Of a DNA stretch of 64,000 nt, positions 41,288-53,687 are shown one piece after another. Source of the DNA: Pseudomonas brassicacearum (GTDB lineage Bacteria; Pseudomonadota; Gammaproteobacteria; Pseudomonadales; Pseudomonadaceae). Under the pieces are notes generated by a model that worked only from the letters and a program-made list of their open reading frames with translations, was not told the origin of the DNA and did not search any database. The stretch spans positions 496,001 to 560,000 of the forward strand of contig NZ_MOBK01000002.1 of assembly GCF_003732265.1 (NCBI RefSeq), in the 5' to 3' direction. Numbering within the stretch: the first letter of the stretch is position 1; each line of letters begins with the position of its first letter. Made by a program: the position numbers and the translations under genes.

Positions 41288-42238
41288 CTATGCCAAAGAA
41301 TCCGGCCAGAACGCCCGAATCCCCGCCACGCCCTGCGCCCCGGCTTCCCATGCTTGTTGCCGTTCCGCCGGGCCAACACCGCCCAACAGGAACACCGGCT
41401 TGCTGAACCCCGCAATCAACGCCGAAGCCTGCTCCCAACCCAACGGCTGAGCCTCGGGGTGAGTCTGGGTCTTCTGCACCGGCGACAGGGTCACAAAGTC
41501 CACGCCCATCTGCTCGGCCAACGCCAGTTCTTCAGCGTTATGACACGACGCCGCCAACCAGCGCGATGCCGGCAGTGGTCGCCCCGCCGCCGCGTACTTA
41601 CGCAACTGGGCCGACGTGATGTGCCAACCGGCGGACGGGAAATCACCGAGCCATTCGAACGGCCCCTTGATCATCAACTGCGCCTTGCCGGCACACAGCC
41701 CTGCCGCGTCCACCGCCAGGTCGCGGTACTTCGGATCGTAGCCGTTGGGCGCCCGTAGCTGGATCAGCTTGATCCCGCCGGCGATGGCTTTCTGGATGCC
41801 GCGCAGCAGGGCCGGGGTTTCCAGGTCTTCGGGGGTAATCAAGTATTCCGCTGGCAAGCGTGCAGCCGCGACGATCGGCTGGTTGGCCGCCGGGAACTCG
41901 TAGTTCAGCAGGTCGCGTGGTGACACCCACTCCAGCGGCTGACCTTCGGCACCGTGGGGTTCGCCGGTAAACGCAGACACTTCCCAGACGTCCAGCAACA
42001 CGTGCTTGTCCGGGTAATCGTGATGAACCTTGATCAACGGTCGTGCGGTGCTGACCACAATGCCCAGCTCTTCCTGAAGCTCGCGGCTCAGCGCGGTTTC
42101 GACGGACTCGTCACCTTCGACCTTGCCACCGGGAAACTCCCACAAACCGCCCTGGTGCTGAGTGTCGGCACGGCGGGCGATAAGGATCTTGCCGCTGTTA
42201 TCACGGATAACGGCAGCGGCTACGTGGACTCGTTTCAC
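41288..42238 (-). CDS. MutT Nudix hydrolase fused to a ThiE-like domain
   Basis: A 316-residue protein with a GTG start overlapping the GST stop. Residues 1-130 are a MutT Nudix domain (Nudix box GKVEGDESVETALSRELQEELGI), which removes 8-oxo-dGTP. Residues about 133-316 are a ThiE/TenI-like barrel (LIQLRAPNG, FVTLSPVQKT, FLLGGVGP). Several canonical thiamine-phosphate synthase residues differ: QLR is followed by AP rather than x-K, and the ND and GVHLG motifs read MIKGPFEW and GWHIT. Thiamine synthesis by this domain is doubtful. The fusion itself is usual in Pseudomonas. Confidence 0.93.
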   Translation of the reverse strand: MKRVHVAAAVIRDNSGKILIARRADTQHQGGLWEFPGGKVEGDESVETALSRELQEELGIVVSTARPLIKVHHDYPDKHVLLDVWEVSAFTGEPHGAEGQPLEWVSPRDLLNYEFPAANQPIVAAARLPAEYLITPEDLETPALLRGIQKAIAGGIKLIQLRAPNGYDPKYRDLAVDAAGLCAGKAQLMIKGPFEWLGDFPSAGWHITSAQLRKYAAAGRPLPASRWLAASCHNAEELALAEQMGVDFVTLSPVQKTQTHPEAQPLGWEQASALIAGFSKPVFLLGGVGPAERQQAWEAGAQGVAGIRAFWPDSLA

Positions 42239-42867
42239 TGCCCGACCTCCTCCAGACCTGCCTTCTGCCAGGCCTTGAACGCCGGCCATTGGTAGATCGC
42301 TTCGACATAGGCCTCGTCCGCTGCCGGCAATTTCACCTGATAGGTGCGCAGGCGTACGGCAATCGGGGCGAAGAACGCATCGGCCAGGGTCGCGCCGCCG
42401 AACAGGAACGGCCCGATGTCGGTCGCCGTTGCACGGCATTCAGCCCACAAGGCCAGCATGCGCTGGATATCAGCCTGAACATCATCCGGGGTCGGCGACA
42501 GTGGTGCATCGCGGCTCAGATCGAACGGCATGTTGCCGCGCATGGCAAAGAACCCGGCGTGCATCTGCGCACAGGCCGAACGCGCCTGGGCACGGGCGGC
42601 GGTGTCTTTTGGCCAGAGGCCAGCCTCGGGGAATTGCTCGGCGAGGTACTCGGCAATCGCCAGGGAATCGGCGATGGTGCCGTGTTCGGTTTTCAGCAGC
42701 GGGACTTTGCCGGTCGGCGAATGCTTGAGCAGGCGTTCGCGGGTGTCGGGTTGACCCAGCTTGATCAGTTCTTCGGTGTAGGTCGCGCCGGTCAGCTCGA
42801 GGGCCAGTGCGCCGCGCAGGGACCAGGAGGAAAGCAGTTTGTCGCCGATGATCAGGTGGAGGCTCAT
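42235..42867 (-). CDS. Glutathione S-transferase family protein
   Basis: A 210-residue GST. The N-terminal thioredoxin-like domain begins MSLHLIIGDKLLSSWSLRGALALE, with the SPTGKVPLLKTEHGTIADSLAIAEYL glutathione-site motif. The C-terminal helical domain contains GGATLADAFFAPIAVRL. The catalytic position appears to be Ser near residue 12. Substrate is unknown. The start at 42867 matches the family. It overlaps the mutT-thiE start by four bases. Confidence 0.92.
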   Translation of the reverse strand: MSLHLIIGDKLLSSWSLRGALALELTGATYTEELIKLGQPDTRERLLKHSPTGKVPLLKTEHGTIADSLAIAEYLAEQFPEAGLWPKDTAARAQARSACAQMHAGFFAMRGNMPFDLSRDAPLSPTPDDVQADIQRMLALWAECRATATDIGPFLFGGATLADAFFAPIAVRLRTYQVKLPAADEAYVEAIYQWPAFKAWQKAGLEEVGQ

Positions 42868-42922
42868 GTTCGGGACCTTTGATGGAGTAAACAAGCCACT
42901 TTAGGGGGTGACTGGAAGTCAG

Positions 42923-43009
42923 CCTTCGCGAGCAAGCCCGCTCCCACACTTGACCGGGTTTCTCCAGTTGCAATGCGGTCAAATGTGGGAGCGGGCTTGC
43001 TCGCGAAGG
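42923..43009. repeat. REP inverted pair, opposite orientation
   Basis: CCTTCGCGAGCAAGCCCGCT facing its inverted complement with a spacer of about 30 bases, between the GST gene and argJ. Same layout as 41201-41278. Confidence 0.9.
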
Positions 43010-43022
43010 GAGCGACTCGGTC

Positions 43023-44240
43023 TTAAGTACGGTACTCGGCGTTGATCTTCACGTATTCGTGGGAAAGATCGGTGGTCCAGATGGTTTCGCTGCAATCGCC
43101 GCGGCCCAGCTCGATTCGAATGGTGATCTCTTCCTGCTGCATCACCGCAGCGCCCTGGGCTTCGGTGTACGTCGCAGCACGTGCGCCACGGCTGGCAATG
43201 CACACTTCGCCGAGGAACACGTCGATCTTGCTCACGTCCAGGTTCGGTACGCCGGCACGGCCAACGGCTGCCAGGATGCGGCCCCAGTTCGGATCGGAAG
43301 CGAACAGCGCCGTCTTGATCAGCGGCGAGTGCGCCACGGTGTAGCCGACGTCCAGGCATTCCTGGTGATTGCCGCCGCCATTGACTTCAACGGTGACAAA
43401 CTTGGTCGCGCCTTCGCCGTCGCGAACGATGGCCTGGGCCACGTCCATGCACACCTCGAACACCGCTTGCTTCAACTTGGCGAACAATTCGCCTTCGGCA
43501 CGGGTGATTTCCGGCAGTGCAGCCTGACCGGTGGCGATCAGCATGCAGCAGTCGTTGGTCGAGGTGTCGCCGTCGATGGTGATGCGGTTGAACGACTTGT
43601 TGGCACCGTCCAGCAGCAGGTTTTGCAGCACGTCACGGGCGACTTTGGCGTCGGTGGCGATGTAGCCGAGCATGGTCGCCATGTTCGGACGGATCATGCC
43701 CGCGCCTTTGCTGATGCCGGTGACGGTGATGGTCACGCCATCATGCTGGAACTGGCGGCTCGCACCCTTGGGCAGCGTGTCGGTGGTCATGATGCCGGTG
43801 GCCGCCGCTTCCCAGTTATTGATCGACAGGTCGTCGAGGGCCGCTTGCAGTGCGCCTTCGATTTTCTCGACCGGGAGCGGCTCGCCGATCACGCCGGTGG
43901 AGTACGGAAGCACCAGGCTGGCATCGACACCCGTCAGCTCAGCCAGCTTGGCGCAGGTGCGCTCGGCGGCGGCCAGGCCAGGCTCGCCGGTACCGGCGTT
44001 GGCGTTGCCGGTGTTGGTCAACAGGTAACGCACCGGGCCTTGCACGCGTTGCTTGGCCAGGATCACCGGAGCGGCGCAAAAAGCGTTCAGCGTGAACACG
44101 CCCGCGACAGTAGAACCTTCGGCGCAGCGCATGACCACGACATCCTTGCGCCCCGGGCGTTTAATGCCGGCCGAGGCGATACCGAGTTCAAAACCGGCAA
44201 CCGGGTGCAACGTTGGCAAAGGACCAAGACCAACAGCCAT
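43023..44240 (-). CDS. argJ: Glutamate N-acetyltransferase / amino-acid acetyltransferase
   Basis: A 405-residue self-cleaving protein. It transfers acetyl from N-acetylornithine to glutamate in the cyclic arginine pathway and can also use acetyl-CoA. The autocleavage site and nucleophile are Ala188-Thr189 in [14 protein letters not shown], and the ligand motif [12 protein letters not shown] is present. The ATG at 44240 gives the family length. It lies downstream of secA, as in P. aeruginosa. Confidence 0.96.
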   Translation of the reverse strand: MAVGLGPLPTLHPVAGFELGIASAGIKRPGRKDVVVMRCAEGSTVAGVFTLNAFCAAPVILAKQRVQGPVRYLLTNTGNANAGTGEPGLAAAERTCAKLAELTGVDASLVLPYSTGVIGEPLPVEKIEGALQAALDDLSINNWEAAATGIMTTDTLPKGASRQFQHDGVTITVTGISKGAGMIRPNMATMLGYIATDAKVARDVLQNLLLDGANKSFNRITIDGDTSTNDCCMLIATGQAALPEITRAEGELFAKLKQAVFEVCMDVAQAIVRDGEGATKFVTVEVNGGGNHQECLDVGYTVAHSPLIKTALFASDPNWGRILAAVGRAGVPNLDVSKIDVFLGEVCIASRGARAATYTEAQGAAVMQQEEITIRIELGRGDCSETIWTTDLSHEYVKINAEYRT

Positions 44241-44302
44241 GAATGCGCTCCTCAAAAAATGTAGTCATCACCGTCATGCGATGAACGGCGGTATTAAATG
44301 GC

Positions 44303-44335
44303 AAAACGCCGCGACGGCTGATGCCGGTCGCGGCG
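44303..44335 (-). terminator. Terminator of secA
   Basis: On the reverse strand CGCCGCGAC pairs with GTCGCGGCG around an 11-base loop and is followed by TTTTGCC. It lies about 28 bases past the secA stop. Confidence 0.7.
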
Positions 44336-44362
44336 CGGGTATTTCAGCGATTGAAACGGGTT

Positions 44363-47098
<2,736 letters not shown>

Positions 47099-47405
47099 AT
47101 CGGCAGGATCTTCCACACTAAAGGGATGGAGGGCGGCCCCGTGAGTCGCCCGTGCAGCCCTCATGGCCGCATGCGAACGAGCATTCTACCCGGAAACGAT
47201 GGTGAGGAAAGTGGCGTTATTCCACGATGCATGCACTGCGCTGTAACGGGGCTCACTTAAAATAAGGGCTTTTTGCTGAACTTCAAGCCGTTCACGGCAG
47301 AAGTTACTTGTTGATTTAATGGGTAAAGCGCGCGCAAAGCAATGGGTCAGGTGCACCAGGTGCTTTCTGCTACCATAGCGGCTCTGTTACTTCAGGTGTC
47401 TGATC

Positions 47406-47861
47406 ATGGCATTTCGCCCTCTTACGGCCAGAGCACCCGCCGTTCTGCTTCGCGAAGCCAAGCCGCTGAAAGCTATTTTTGGCCACGCTCAACGCCTGGG
47501 TCATTTACAACGTCTGCTCGAAAGCCAATTGCAGCCCGCGGCTCGCGAACACTGCCATGTGGCGTCGTGGCGCGAAGGCAGTTTGTTGCTGATCGTCACC
47601 GACGGCCATTGGGCAACGCGCCTGCGCTATCAGCAAAAGCGTCTGCAACGCCAGTTACAGATGTTTGACGAATTCGCCAGCCTGACCCGGATTCTGTTCA
47701 AGGTGCAGCCACCGACCGTGCAGCAAGGCGCGGCGGGGCACACCATCAGTTTGTCGTCGGACGCGGGCGCGACCATTCAGGCCACGGCTGAGGGGATCAG
47801 CGATCCGAATCTGCGGGCTGCGCTGGAACGCCTTGCGGCGCACGCCAAACCCAAGACCTGA
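47406..47861 (+). CDS. dciA: DciA-family DUF721 protein, replicative helicase loader
   Basis: A 151-residue protein with a DUF721-type N-terminal domain (LREAKPLKAIFGHAQRLGHLQRLLESQLQP, VASWREGSLLLIVTDGHWATRLRYQQKRL). DciA proteins help load the replicative helicase DnaB in bacteria lacking DnaC, and the gene next to secA in Pseudomonas belongs to this family. The C-terminal tail is Gly/Ala-rich and probably disordered. It is divergent from secA, with a 307-base gap. Confidence 0.88.
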   Translation: MAFRPLTARAPAVLLREAKPLKAIFGHAQRLGHLQRLLESQLQPAAREHCHVASWREGSLLLIVTDGHWATRLRYQQKRLQRQLQMFDEFASLTRILFKVQPPTVQQGAAGHTISLSSDAGATIQATAEGISDPNLRAALERLAAHAKPKT

Positions 47862-47871
47862 CACAGAACGA

Positions 47872-47980
47872 AATGTGGGAGCGGCGGTGCGACGATTCGA
47901 CTTGCTCGCGAATGCAGTGTGTCATTCAACAGATAAGTTGACTGACACACCGCATTCGCGAGCAAGCCCGCTCCCACATT
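47872..47980. repeat. REP inverted pair with one enlarged arm
   Basis: The left arm reads GTGGGAGCGG, then the extra block CGGTGCGACGATTCGAC, then TTGCTCGCGAA. The right arm is the ordinary short form (TTCGCGAGCAAGCCCGCTCC). The extra 15-17 bases replace the GC normally found between GCGG and TTGC. Confidence 0.85.
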
Positions 47981-47997
47981 TTGACCGAGTCCGTCTG

Positions 47998-49485
47998 CTA
48001 GCGGCTTTTTTTGCCGCCGAGCAGCGAGCCCATCAACCCGCGTACCAATTGTCGGCCCAACTGATTAGCCGCCTGTCGCATCGCCGACTTCAACGCCTGT
48101 CCGGCCGCCGTCCCGAGAAACTCCCCGGCCTGCTCGGTAAAGCTTGGTTCCTCGGCTGCAGGTTTGGCCGGCGGCGCCTCGGGATCAGGTGCCAATCCCT
48201 TGCGCCCCATCAGCACTTCATAAGCTGATTCCCGATCAATCGGCTTGTCATAACGCCCCTGCAACGGCGAACCGGCGATCAATGCCGCACGTTCGGCCTC
48301 GCTCAACGGCCCGATCCGCGATTGTGGTGGCGCGATCAACACGCGCTGGACCATCTCCGGCGTGCCTTTATCGGCCAGCGTCCCGACCAGCGCCTCGCCG
48401 ATCCCCAGTTCGGTCAACACCGACAAGGCATCGAACGCCGGGTTCGGCCGGAAGCCTTCAGCCACGGCGCGCAGGGATTTTTGTTCCTTGGCGGTGAACG
48501 CACGCAAACCGTGCTGGATGCGCAAACCCAGTTGAGCCAGCACGTCATCCGGCAGGTCACCCGGTGATTGAGTGACAAAATACACGCCCACGCCTTTCGA
48601 GCGAATCAACCGCACCACTTGTTCCAGTCGATCCTGCAACGCCTTGGGCGTCCCGGCGAACAGCAAATGGGCCTCGTCGAAAAACAACGCCAGCAGCGGT
48701 TTCTCCGCATCACCGCGTTCCGGCAATTGCTCGAACAACTCGGCGAGTAGCCACAGCAAGAACGTCGCGTAAACCTTCGGGGCTTCGTGAACCAGACGAC
48801 TGGCATCCAGCAAATGAATGCGCCCGCGACCGTCAGCGGTCGGTTGCAGAATGTCTTCGAGTTGCAGCGCCGGTTCGCCGAACAGCGCTTCGGCGCCTTG
48901 TTGCTCCAGCGTCGCCAGCCGCCGCAACAGCGCCTGACTGGAACCGGTGGTCATCAACGCGGCGTCATCGCCGAGCAATTCGGGGTTATCACGCAAATGA
49001 TTGAGCAGCGCCTTCAGGTCCTTGAGATCCAGCAGCAACAGCCCTTCGCGGTCCGCCACCTTGAACGCCGCGTACAGCGCCGACTGCTGGCTGTCGGTCA
49101 GTTCCAGCAGGCTGCCGAGCAACAACGGGCCCATTTCACTCAGGGTGGTGCGCAATGGATGACCGGACTGGCCATGAATGTCCCATAGCGTCACGGGATA
49201 CGCCTGGGGCTTGTGGTTCAGCCACGGCATGCCGGCGATGCGCTCGGCGATCTTGCCTTGGGGGTTGCCGCCGGCGCCGAGGCCACACAGGTCGCCCTTG
49301 ATGTCGGCGGCAAATACCGCCACACCCGCATCGCTGAACGCTTCGGCCATGCGCTGCAAGGTGACGGTTTTACCGGTCCCGGTAGCGCCGGCGACCAGGC
49401 CGTGACGGTTCGCCAGACGCATGGCCTGGGCGATGGGCTGGCCGGCAAGATCGGCACCGAGAACGAGTTGCAATGAGTCAGGCAT
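47998..49485 (-). CDS. HerA/YjgR-like DUF853 ATPase
   Basis: A 495-residue cytoplasmic HerA-FtsK-superfamily ATPase. Walker A is GATGTGKTVTLQ, and the Walker B-like region is LLALFFDEAHLLF. It carries the DUF853 features VTLWDIHGQSGHPLRTT and FVTQSPGDLPDDVLAQLG and an Ala-rich C-terminal tail. Family members are suggested DNA-handling ATPases, but no substrate is established. It converges on dciA with REP elements between. Confidence 0.9.
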   Translation of the reverse strand: MPDSLQLVLGADLAGQPIAQAMRLANRHGLVAGATGTGKTVTLQRMAEAFSDAGVAVFAADIKGDLCGLGAGGNPQGKIAERIAGMPWLNHKPQAYPVTLWDIHGQSGHPLRTTLSEMGPLLLGSLLELTDSQQSALYAAFKVADREGLLLLDLKDLKALLNHLRDNPELLGDDAALMTTGSSQALLRRLATLEQQGAEALFGEPALQLEDILQPTADGRGRIHLLDASRLVHEAPKVYATFLLWLLAELFEQLPERGDAEKPLLALFFDEAHLLFAGTPKALQDRLEQVVRLIRSKGVGVYFVTQSPGDLPDDVLAQLGLRIQHGLRAFTAKEQKSLRAVAEGFRPNPAFDALSVLTELGIGEALVGTLADKGTPEMVQRVLIAPPQSRIGPLSEAERAALIAGSPLQGRYDKPIDRESAYEVLMGRKGLAPDPEAPPAKPAAEEPSFTEQAGEFLGTAAGQALKSAMRQAANQLGRQLVRGLMGSLLGGKKSR

Positions 49486-49669
49486 TTGGTCACCTAGTGG
49501 TTAATCTTTGATCCGGCGCGGCCGATACAAAAAAAGAGATTACACAGAAATCAGCGTCGGTATTCCCTAAGGACAGGACAGAACTATCAGCTGCTTTTCA
49601 CCCTGCCCGTTTTGCGTGCCCTTATAAAAGCACGCCATGAATAATAAGACCTTAGCGGAACCCCAAGCC

Positions 49670-51559
49670 ATGAACAAAAACCTGCGCTTCAGCCATAAAA
49701 TTTTGCTTGCCGCCGCCCTCATTGTTATTGCCGCCTTTGCCTCGTTCACCCTGTACAACGACTATTTACAGCGCAACGCCATCCGCGAAGACCTGGACAA
49801 CTACCTCAATGAGATGGGCGACGTCACCGCCAACAACATCCAGACCTGGTTGGCCGGTCGAATCCTGCTGATCGATAGCCTCGCGCAAAACATCGCCATC
49901 AACCCTGAACAGTCCAACGTCGCCAGCCTGCTTGAGCAGAAAGCCCTGACGTCGACCTTCATGGCGTCCTACCTGGGCGATGCCACCGGCAGCTTTACCA
50001 TTCGCCCCGACGCCAAGATGCCGGCCGGCTTCGATCCACGGGTTCGCCCCTGGTACAAAGGCGCCGAGAGCAGCAGCACCGCGACGCTGACCGAACCGTA
50101 TATCGATGCAGCCACCGGCCAGACCATCATTTCCATCGCCACCGCCTCGAAGAAGGCCGGGCAAAGCGTCGGTGTGGTGGGCGGCGACCTGAGCCTGCAA
50201 ACCCTGATCGATACCCTCAGCGCCCGCGATTTCGACGGCATGGGTTATGCCTTCCTGGTCAGCGCCGATGGCAAGATCCTGGTGCACCCGGACAAAGCCC
50301 TGGTCATGAAGTCCCTGAGCGAGGCGTTCCCGAAAAACACCCCGCGCATCAGCAGCGACTTCAGTGAGGTCGACGTCGACGGCAAGACCCGCATCGTCAC
50401 CTTCACCGCGATCAAAGGCCTGCCTTCGGTCAACTGGTACATCGGTCTGTCGGTGGACAAGGACAAAGCCTTCTCGATGCTCAGTTCGTTCCGTGCGTCT
50501 GCCGTGGTCGCGACCATCATTGCCGTGGCGATCATCATCGCGCTGCTGGGCATGCTGATCCGCATCCTGATCCAGCCACTGCACGTCATGACCCGCGCCA
50601 TGGAAGACATCGCCGACGGTGAAGGCGACCTGACCAAGCGCCTGACCATCCAGAACAACGATGAATTCGGCATCCTCGGCACCGCGTTCAACCGTTTTGT
50701 CGAACGTGTTCACACCTCGATTCGCGAAGTGTCCTCGGCCACCGGGCAAGTCAACGAAGTGGCGTTGCGCGTTGTGGCCGCCTCGAACTCCTCGATGTTC
50801 AACTCCGACCAGCAGGCCTCGCGCACCAGCAGCGTCGCCGCCGCGATCAATCAGCTCGGGGCCGCCGCCCAGGAAATCGCCCGTAACGCCGCGCAAGCGT
50901 CGAGTCAGGCCAGCGATGCCCGCAGCCTGGCCGAAGACGGCCAGCAAGTGGTGGACCGCAGCATCAAGGCGATGAATCAGCTGTCGAGCATGCTCAGCGC
51001 CTCGAGCACCAACATCGAATCGCTGAACAGCAAAACCGTGAACATCGGCCAGATCCTCGAAGTGATCACCAGCATTTCCCAACAAACCAACCTGCTGGCA
51101 CTCAACGCGGCCATCGAAGCGGCCCGCGCCGGTGAAGCCGGCCGTGGTTTCGCAGTGGTGGCGGATGAAGTGCGCAACCTGGCGCACCGCACCCAGGAAT
51201 CGGCACAACAGGTGCAGACCATGATCGAGGAGCTGCAAGTCGGCGCCCGCGAATCCGTCAGCACCATGAGCGACAGCCAGCGCCACAGTCAGGACAGCGT
51301 GGAAATCGCCAACCTGGCGGGCGAACGGTTGAACAGCGTGACGTTGCGCATCGGTGAAATCGACGGCATGAACCAGTCGGTGGCCACAGCAACTGAAGAG
51401 CAGACGGCGGTGGTGGAGTCGATCAACGTCGACATTACCGAGATCAATACGCTGAATCAGGAAGGCGTGGAAAACCTGCAATCGACGTTGCGCGCGTGCT
51501 CGGACCTCGAGCAGCAGGCTTCGCGGCTGAAGCAGTTGGTTGGCAGTTTCCGAATCTAA
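49670..51559 (+). CDS. Methyl-accepting chemotaxis protein, PctA/PctB/PctC type
   Basis: A 629-residue chemoreceptor, the same length as P. aeruginosa PctA. TM1 (about 10-32) is followed by a double-Cache sensor (33-275) with the amino-acid motif [21 protein letters not shown] and GVVGGDLSL, then TM2 (275-300), HAMP and the signalling domain ([27 protein letters not shown]). The dCache motif predicts L-amino-acid sensing. Start at 49670 is chosen over 49637 by matching PctA. An upstream frame start is possible. Specificity among Pct paralogues cannot be told by eye. Confidence 0.9.
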   Translation: MNKNLRFSHKILLAAALIVIAAFASFTLYNDYLQRNAIREDLDNYLNEMGDVTANNIQTWLAGRILLIDSLAQNIAINPEQSNVASLLEQKALTSTFMASYLGDATGSFTIRPDAKMPAGFDPRVRPWYKGAESSSTATLTEPYIDAATGQTIISIATASKKAGQSVGVVGGDLSLQTLIDTLSARDFDGMGYAFLVSADGKILVHPDKALVMKSLSEAFPKNTPRISSDFSEVDVDGKTRIVTFTAIKGLPSVNWYIGLSVDKDKAFSMLSSFRASAVVATIIAVAIIIALLGMLIRILIQPLHVMTRAMEDIADGEGDLTKRLTIQNNDEFGILGTAFNRFVERVHTSIREVSSATGQVNEVALRVVAASNSSMFNSDQQASRTSSVAAAINQLGAAAQEIARNAAQASSQASDARSLAEDGQQVVDRSIKAMNQLSSMLSASSTNIESLNSKTVNIGQILEVITSISQQTNLLALNAAIEAARAGEAGRGFAVVADEVRNLAHRTQESAQQVQTMIEELQVGARESVSTMSDSQRHSQDSVEIANLAGERLNSVTLRIGEIDGMNQSVATATEEQTAVVESINVDITEINTLNQEGVENLQSTLRACSDLEQQASRLKQLVGSFRI

Positions 51560-51575
51560 GCTGATTCTGAAGGCC

Positions 51576-51692
51576 CCTTCGCGAGCAAGTCGAATCGTCG
51601 CACCGCCGCTCCCACATTCGATCGCATTCTTTCTGGAAGAACTCGGTTAAATGTGGGAGCGGCGGTGCGACGATTCGACTTGCTCGCGAAGG
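51576..51692. repeat. Enlarged REP inverted pair
   Basis: Both arms carry the long form: TTCGCGAGCAAGTCGAATCG with CGCACCGCCGCTCCCAC on the left, and its inverted complement on the right. The inserted CGGTGCGACGATTCGAC block seen at 47872 is present in both arms. Between the chemoreceptor and the glycosyltransferase. Confidence 0.9.
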
Positions 51693-51805
51693 CGTCCTGC
51701 AAAACACCACAGCCCCCCTGACACCCCACCACAAAACCCCAACCGAACATCTATCCTTCACAAAGGTCAACCAAAGGAGAGCAACAGACCGGAGGGCCGC
51801 TCATC

Positions 51806-52918
51806 GTGCATATCGCGGACATCACCATGTTCTACGCCCCGGCCAGCGGTGGCGTGCGCACGTATCTGGATGCCAAGCACCGTCGCCTGGTGATCAAGCC
51901 AGGCATTCGCCACAGTCTGTTGATTCCGGGCTCGCACCTGAGTGAAACCGATGGCGTCTACACGGTTCCCGCCCCCGCCCTGCCCTTTGGCAAAGGTTAT
52001 CGTTTCCCCCTGCGCCTCGCTCCCTGGCGAAATGTCCTGCAGGATTTACAGCCCGATCTGATCGAAGTAGGCGACCCGTACCTCACCGCTTGGGCGGCAC
52101 TCGACGCGCGGCGCCAACTGGATGTCCCGGTCATCGGTTTTTATCACTCGGACTTGCCGCTGCTGGTCAGCAACCGGATGGGCAATTGGGTCACCACCAA
52201 CGTCGAAGCCTATGTCAGCAAGCTCTACGGCAACTTCGACCGAGTGTTGGCGCCGAGCCGGGTCATGGCCGACAAATTGACCGGGCTGGGGGTCAGGAAC
52301 GTGTTCGTCCAACCCTTGGGCGTCGACTTGCAGACCTTCAATCCCGAGGCCCGGGACCCAGGCCTGCGTGCCGAACTGGGCATTGATGAAAATACGCACC
52401 TGCTGATTTTCGCCGGGCGCGGCTCCAAGGAAAAAAACCTGCCGGTGCTGCTCAAGTGCATGGCACGTCTGGGGCCGCGTTTTCACCTGCTGCTGGTGGG
52501 TTCGTCGATGCCGGCCACCGTGCCGGACAACGTCACGGTGGTCGATGGGTTCTGCCCGGCCGCACACGTGGCGCGATTGATGGCCAGCGCCGATGCCTTG
52601 GTGCATGCCGGCGATCAGGAAACGTTCGGGCTGGTGATACTCGAAGCCATGGCCAGCGGCATTCCGGTGGTCGCCGTGGCCGCCGGCGCCTTTCCGGAAA
52701 TTGTCACCGAGCAATGCGGGTTGCTCTGCGCGCCGAACAACTCGACGGCCATGGCCAATGCCGTTCGCGAATTGTTCAGTCAGGGCAGCGTGGCGCTGGG
52801 CAAAACCGCGCGCCGTCACGTCGAGCGACAATACAGTTGGGACACGGTGGTCAACAGCCTGCTCGGGCACTATCACGCCGTACTCGGCAGCCAATGGCCG
52901 CAAGTGGCCAATGGGTAA
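51806..52918 (+). CDS. Glycosyltransferase family 4 protein
   Basis: A 370-residue GT-B enzyme with a GTG start behind GGAGGG. It shows the N-terminal DITMFYAPASGGVRTYL glycine motif and the C-terminal nucleotide-sugar motif DQETFGLVILEAMASGIPVVAV (E-x7-E). No signal peptide, so it is probably cytosolic or membrane-associated. Its stop overlaps or abuts the deacetylase start, so the product is likely transferred into one pathway with the next two genes. Acceptor and sugar are unknown. Confidence 0.9.
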   Translation: MHIADITMFYAPASGGVRTYLDAKHRRLVIKPGIRHSLLIPGSHLSETDGVYTVPAPALPFGKGYRFPLRLAPWRNVLQDLQPDLIEVGDPYLTAWAALDARRQLDVPVIGFYHSDLPLLVSNRMGNWVTTNVEAYVSKLYGNFDRVLAPSRVMADKLTGLGVRNVFVQPLGVDLQTFNPEARDPGLRAELGIDENTHLLIFAGRGSKEKNLPVLLKCMARLGPRFHLLLVGSSMPATVPDNVTVVDGFCPAAHVARLMASADALVHAGDQETFGLVILEAMASGIPVVAVAAGAFPEIVTEQCGLLCAPNNSTAMANAVRELFSQGSVALGKTARRHVERQYSWDTVVNSLLGHYHAVLGSQWPQVANG

Positions 52919-52922
52919 CCCA

Positions 52923-53687
52923 ATGAATCGGCCCAGCATGTTACTGGTATTGCACGACGTAGCGCCGTCGACCTTGGCCGACTATCAACCTTTCGTTGAA
53001 GCCGTCGACGCCTTGGGCGAGGTGCCGATGACCTGGCTGGTGGTGCCGGATTTTCACAGACACAACAGCCTTGACGCTCATCCGCAGTTTCGACGTGTGC
53101 TCACCCATCGTGTTGCACGAGGTGACGAACTGGCATTGCACGGCTACTTTCATTGCGATGAGGGCCCACCGCCCGGCACCCCACGAGACTGGTTCATGCG
53201 TCGGATCTACACCCATGAAGGCGAGTTTTACGGCCTGTCGCAACACGCCGCGCTCGACCGGCTGCGCGCCGGCATCGAGGTCTTTGATCGTTACAACTGG
53301 CCACTGGAAGGGTTTGTCGCCCCGGCCTGGTTGATGAGCGAAGGCACGCGCGAGGCCTTGCGCCAACTGCCACTGCACTACACCAGCGATTCGCAGCATT
53401 TATATCGACTGCCGGATTTCACACCGATTGATGCACCCGGCCTGGTCTGGAGTGCGCGCAGTGCCTGGCGCCGGGGCGTTTCAAAATTGCTCAGCGATCA
53501 GCGCGAAAAAAAATGGCACGAGGCGCCGGTCATTCGACTGGGCCTGCACCCGGTGGACATGCGCCATGAGTTCTCCCGCCGTTACTGGTTGCAAACCCTC
53601 AAGCGCTTGCTCGACGGCGGGCGCGTACCGATGACCAAATCCCAATGGCTGGCGCTGCAACGCACCCCGCTCGGGCGCGCCGCATGA
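52923..53687 (+). CDS. DUF2334 polysaccharide-deacetylase-like protein
   Basis: A 254-residue protein beginning MNRPSMLLVLHDVAPSTLADYQPFVEAVDALG. The HDVAP motif supplies a putative metal aspartate-histidine pair, ALHGYFHC the second histidine motif, and RLGLHPVDMRH near the C-terminus the third, as in carbohydrate esterase-4-like DUF2334 enzymes. An alternative start at 52911 overlaps the glycosyltransferase by eight bases. Neither has a strong Shine-Dalgarno. Role is probably removal of acetyl groups from a glycan or glycolipid (inference). Confidence 0.85.
   Translation: MNRPSMLLVLHDVAPSTLADYQPFVEAVDALGEVPMTWLVVPDFHRHNSLDAHPQFRRVLTHRVARGDELALHGYFHCDEGPPPGTPRDWFMRRIYTHEGEFYGLSQHAALDRLRAGIEVFDRYNWPLEGFVAPAWLMSEGTREALRQLPLHYTSDSQHLYRLPDFTPIDAPGLVWSARSAWRRGVSKLLSDQREKKWHEAPVIRLGLHPVDMRHEFSRRYWLQTLKRLLDGGRVPMTKSQWLALQRTPLGRAA

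Noticed and set aside
41201..43009. Repeated palindromes taken for a CRISPR array or transposon ends
   Set aside because: Spacing is irregular, each pair is inverted, and copies lie in separate gene gaps, which is the REP pattern.
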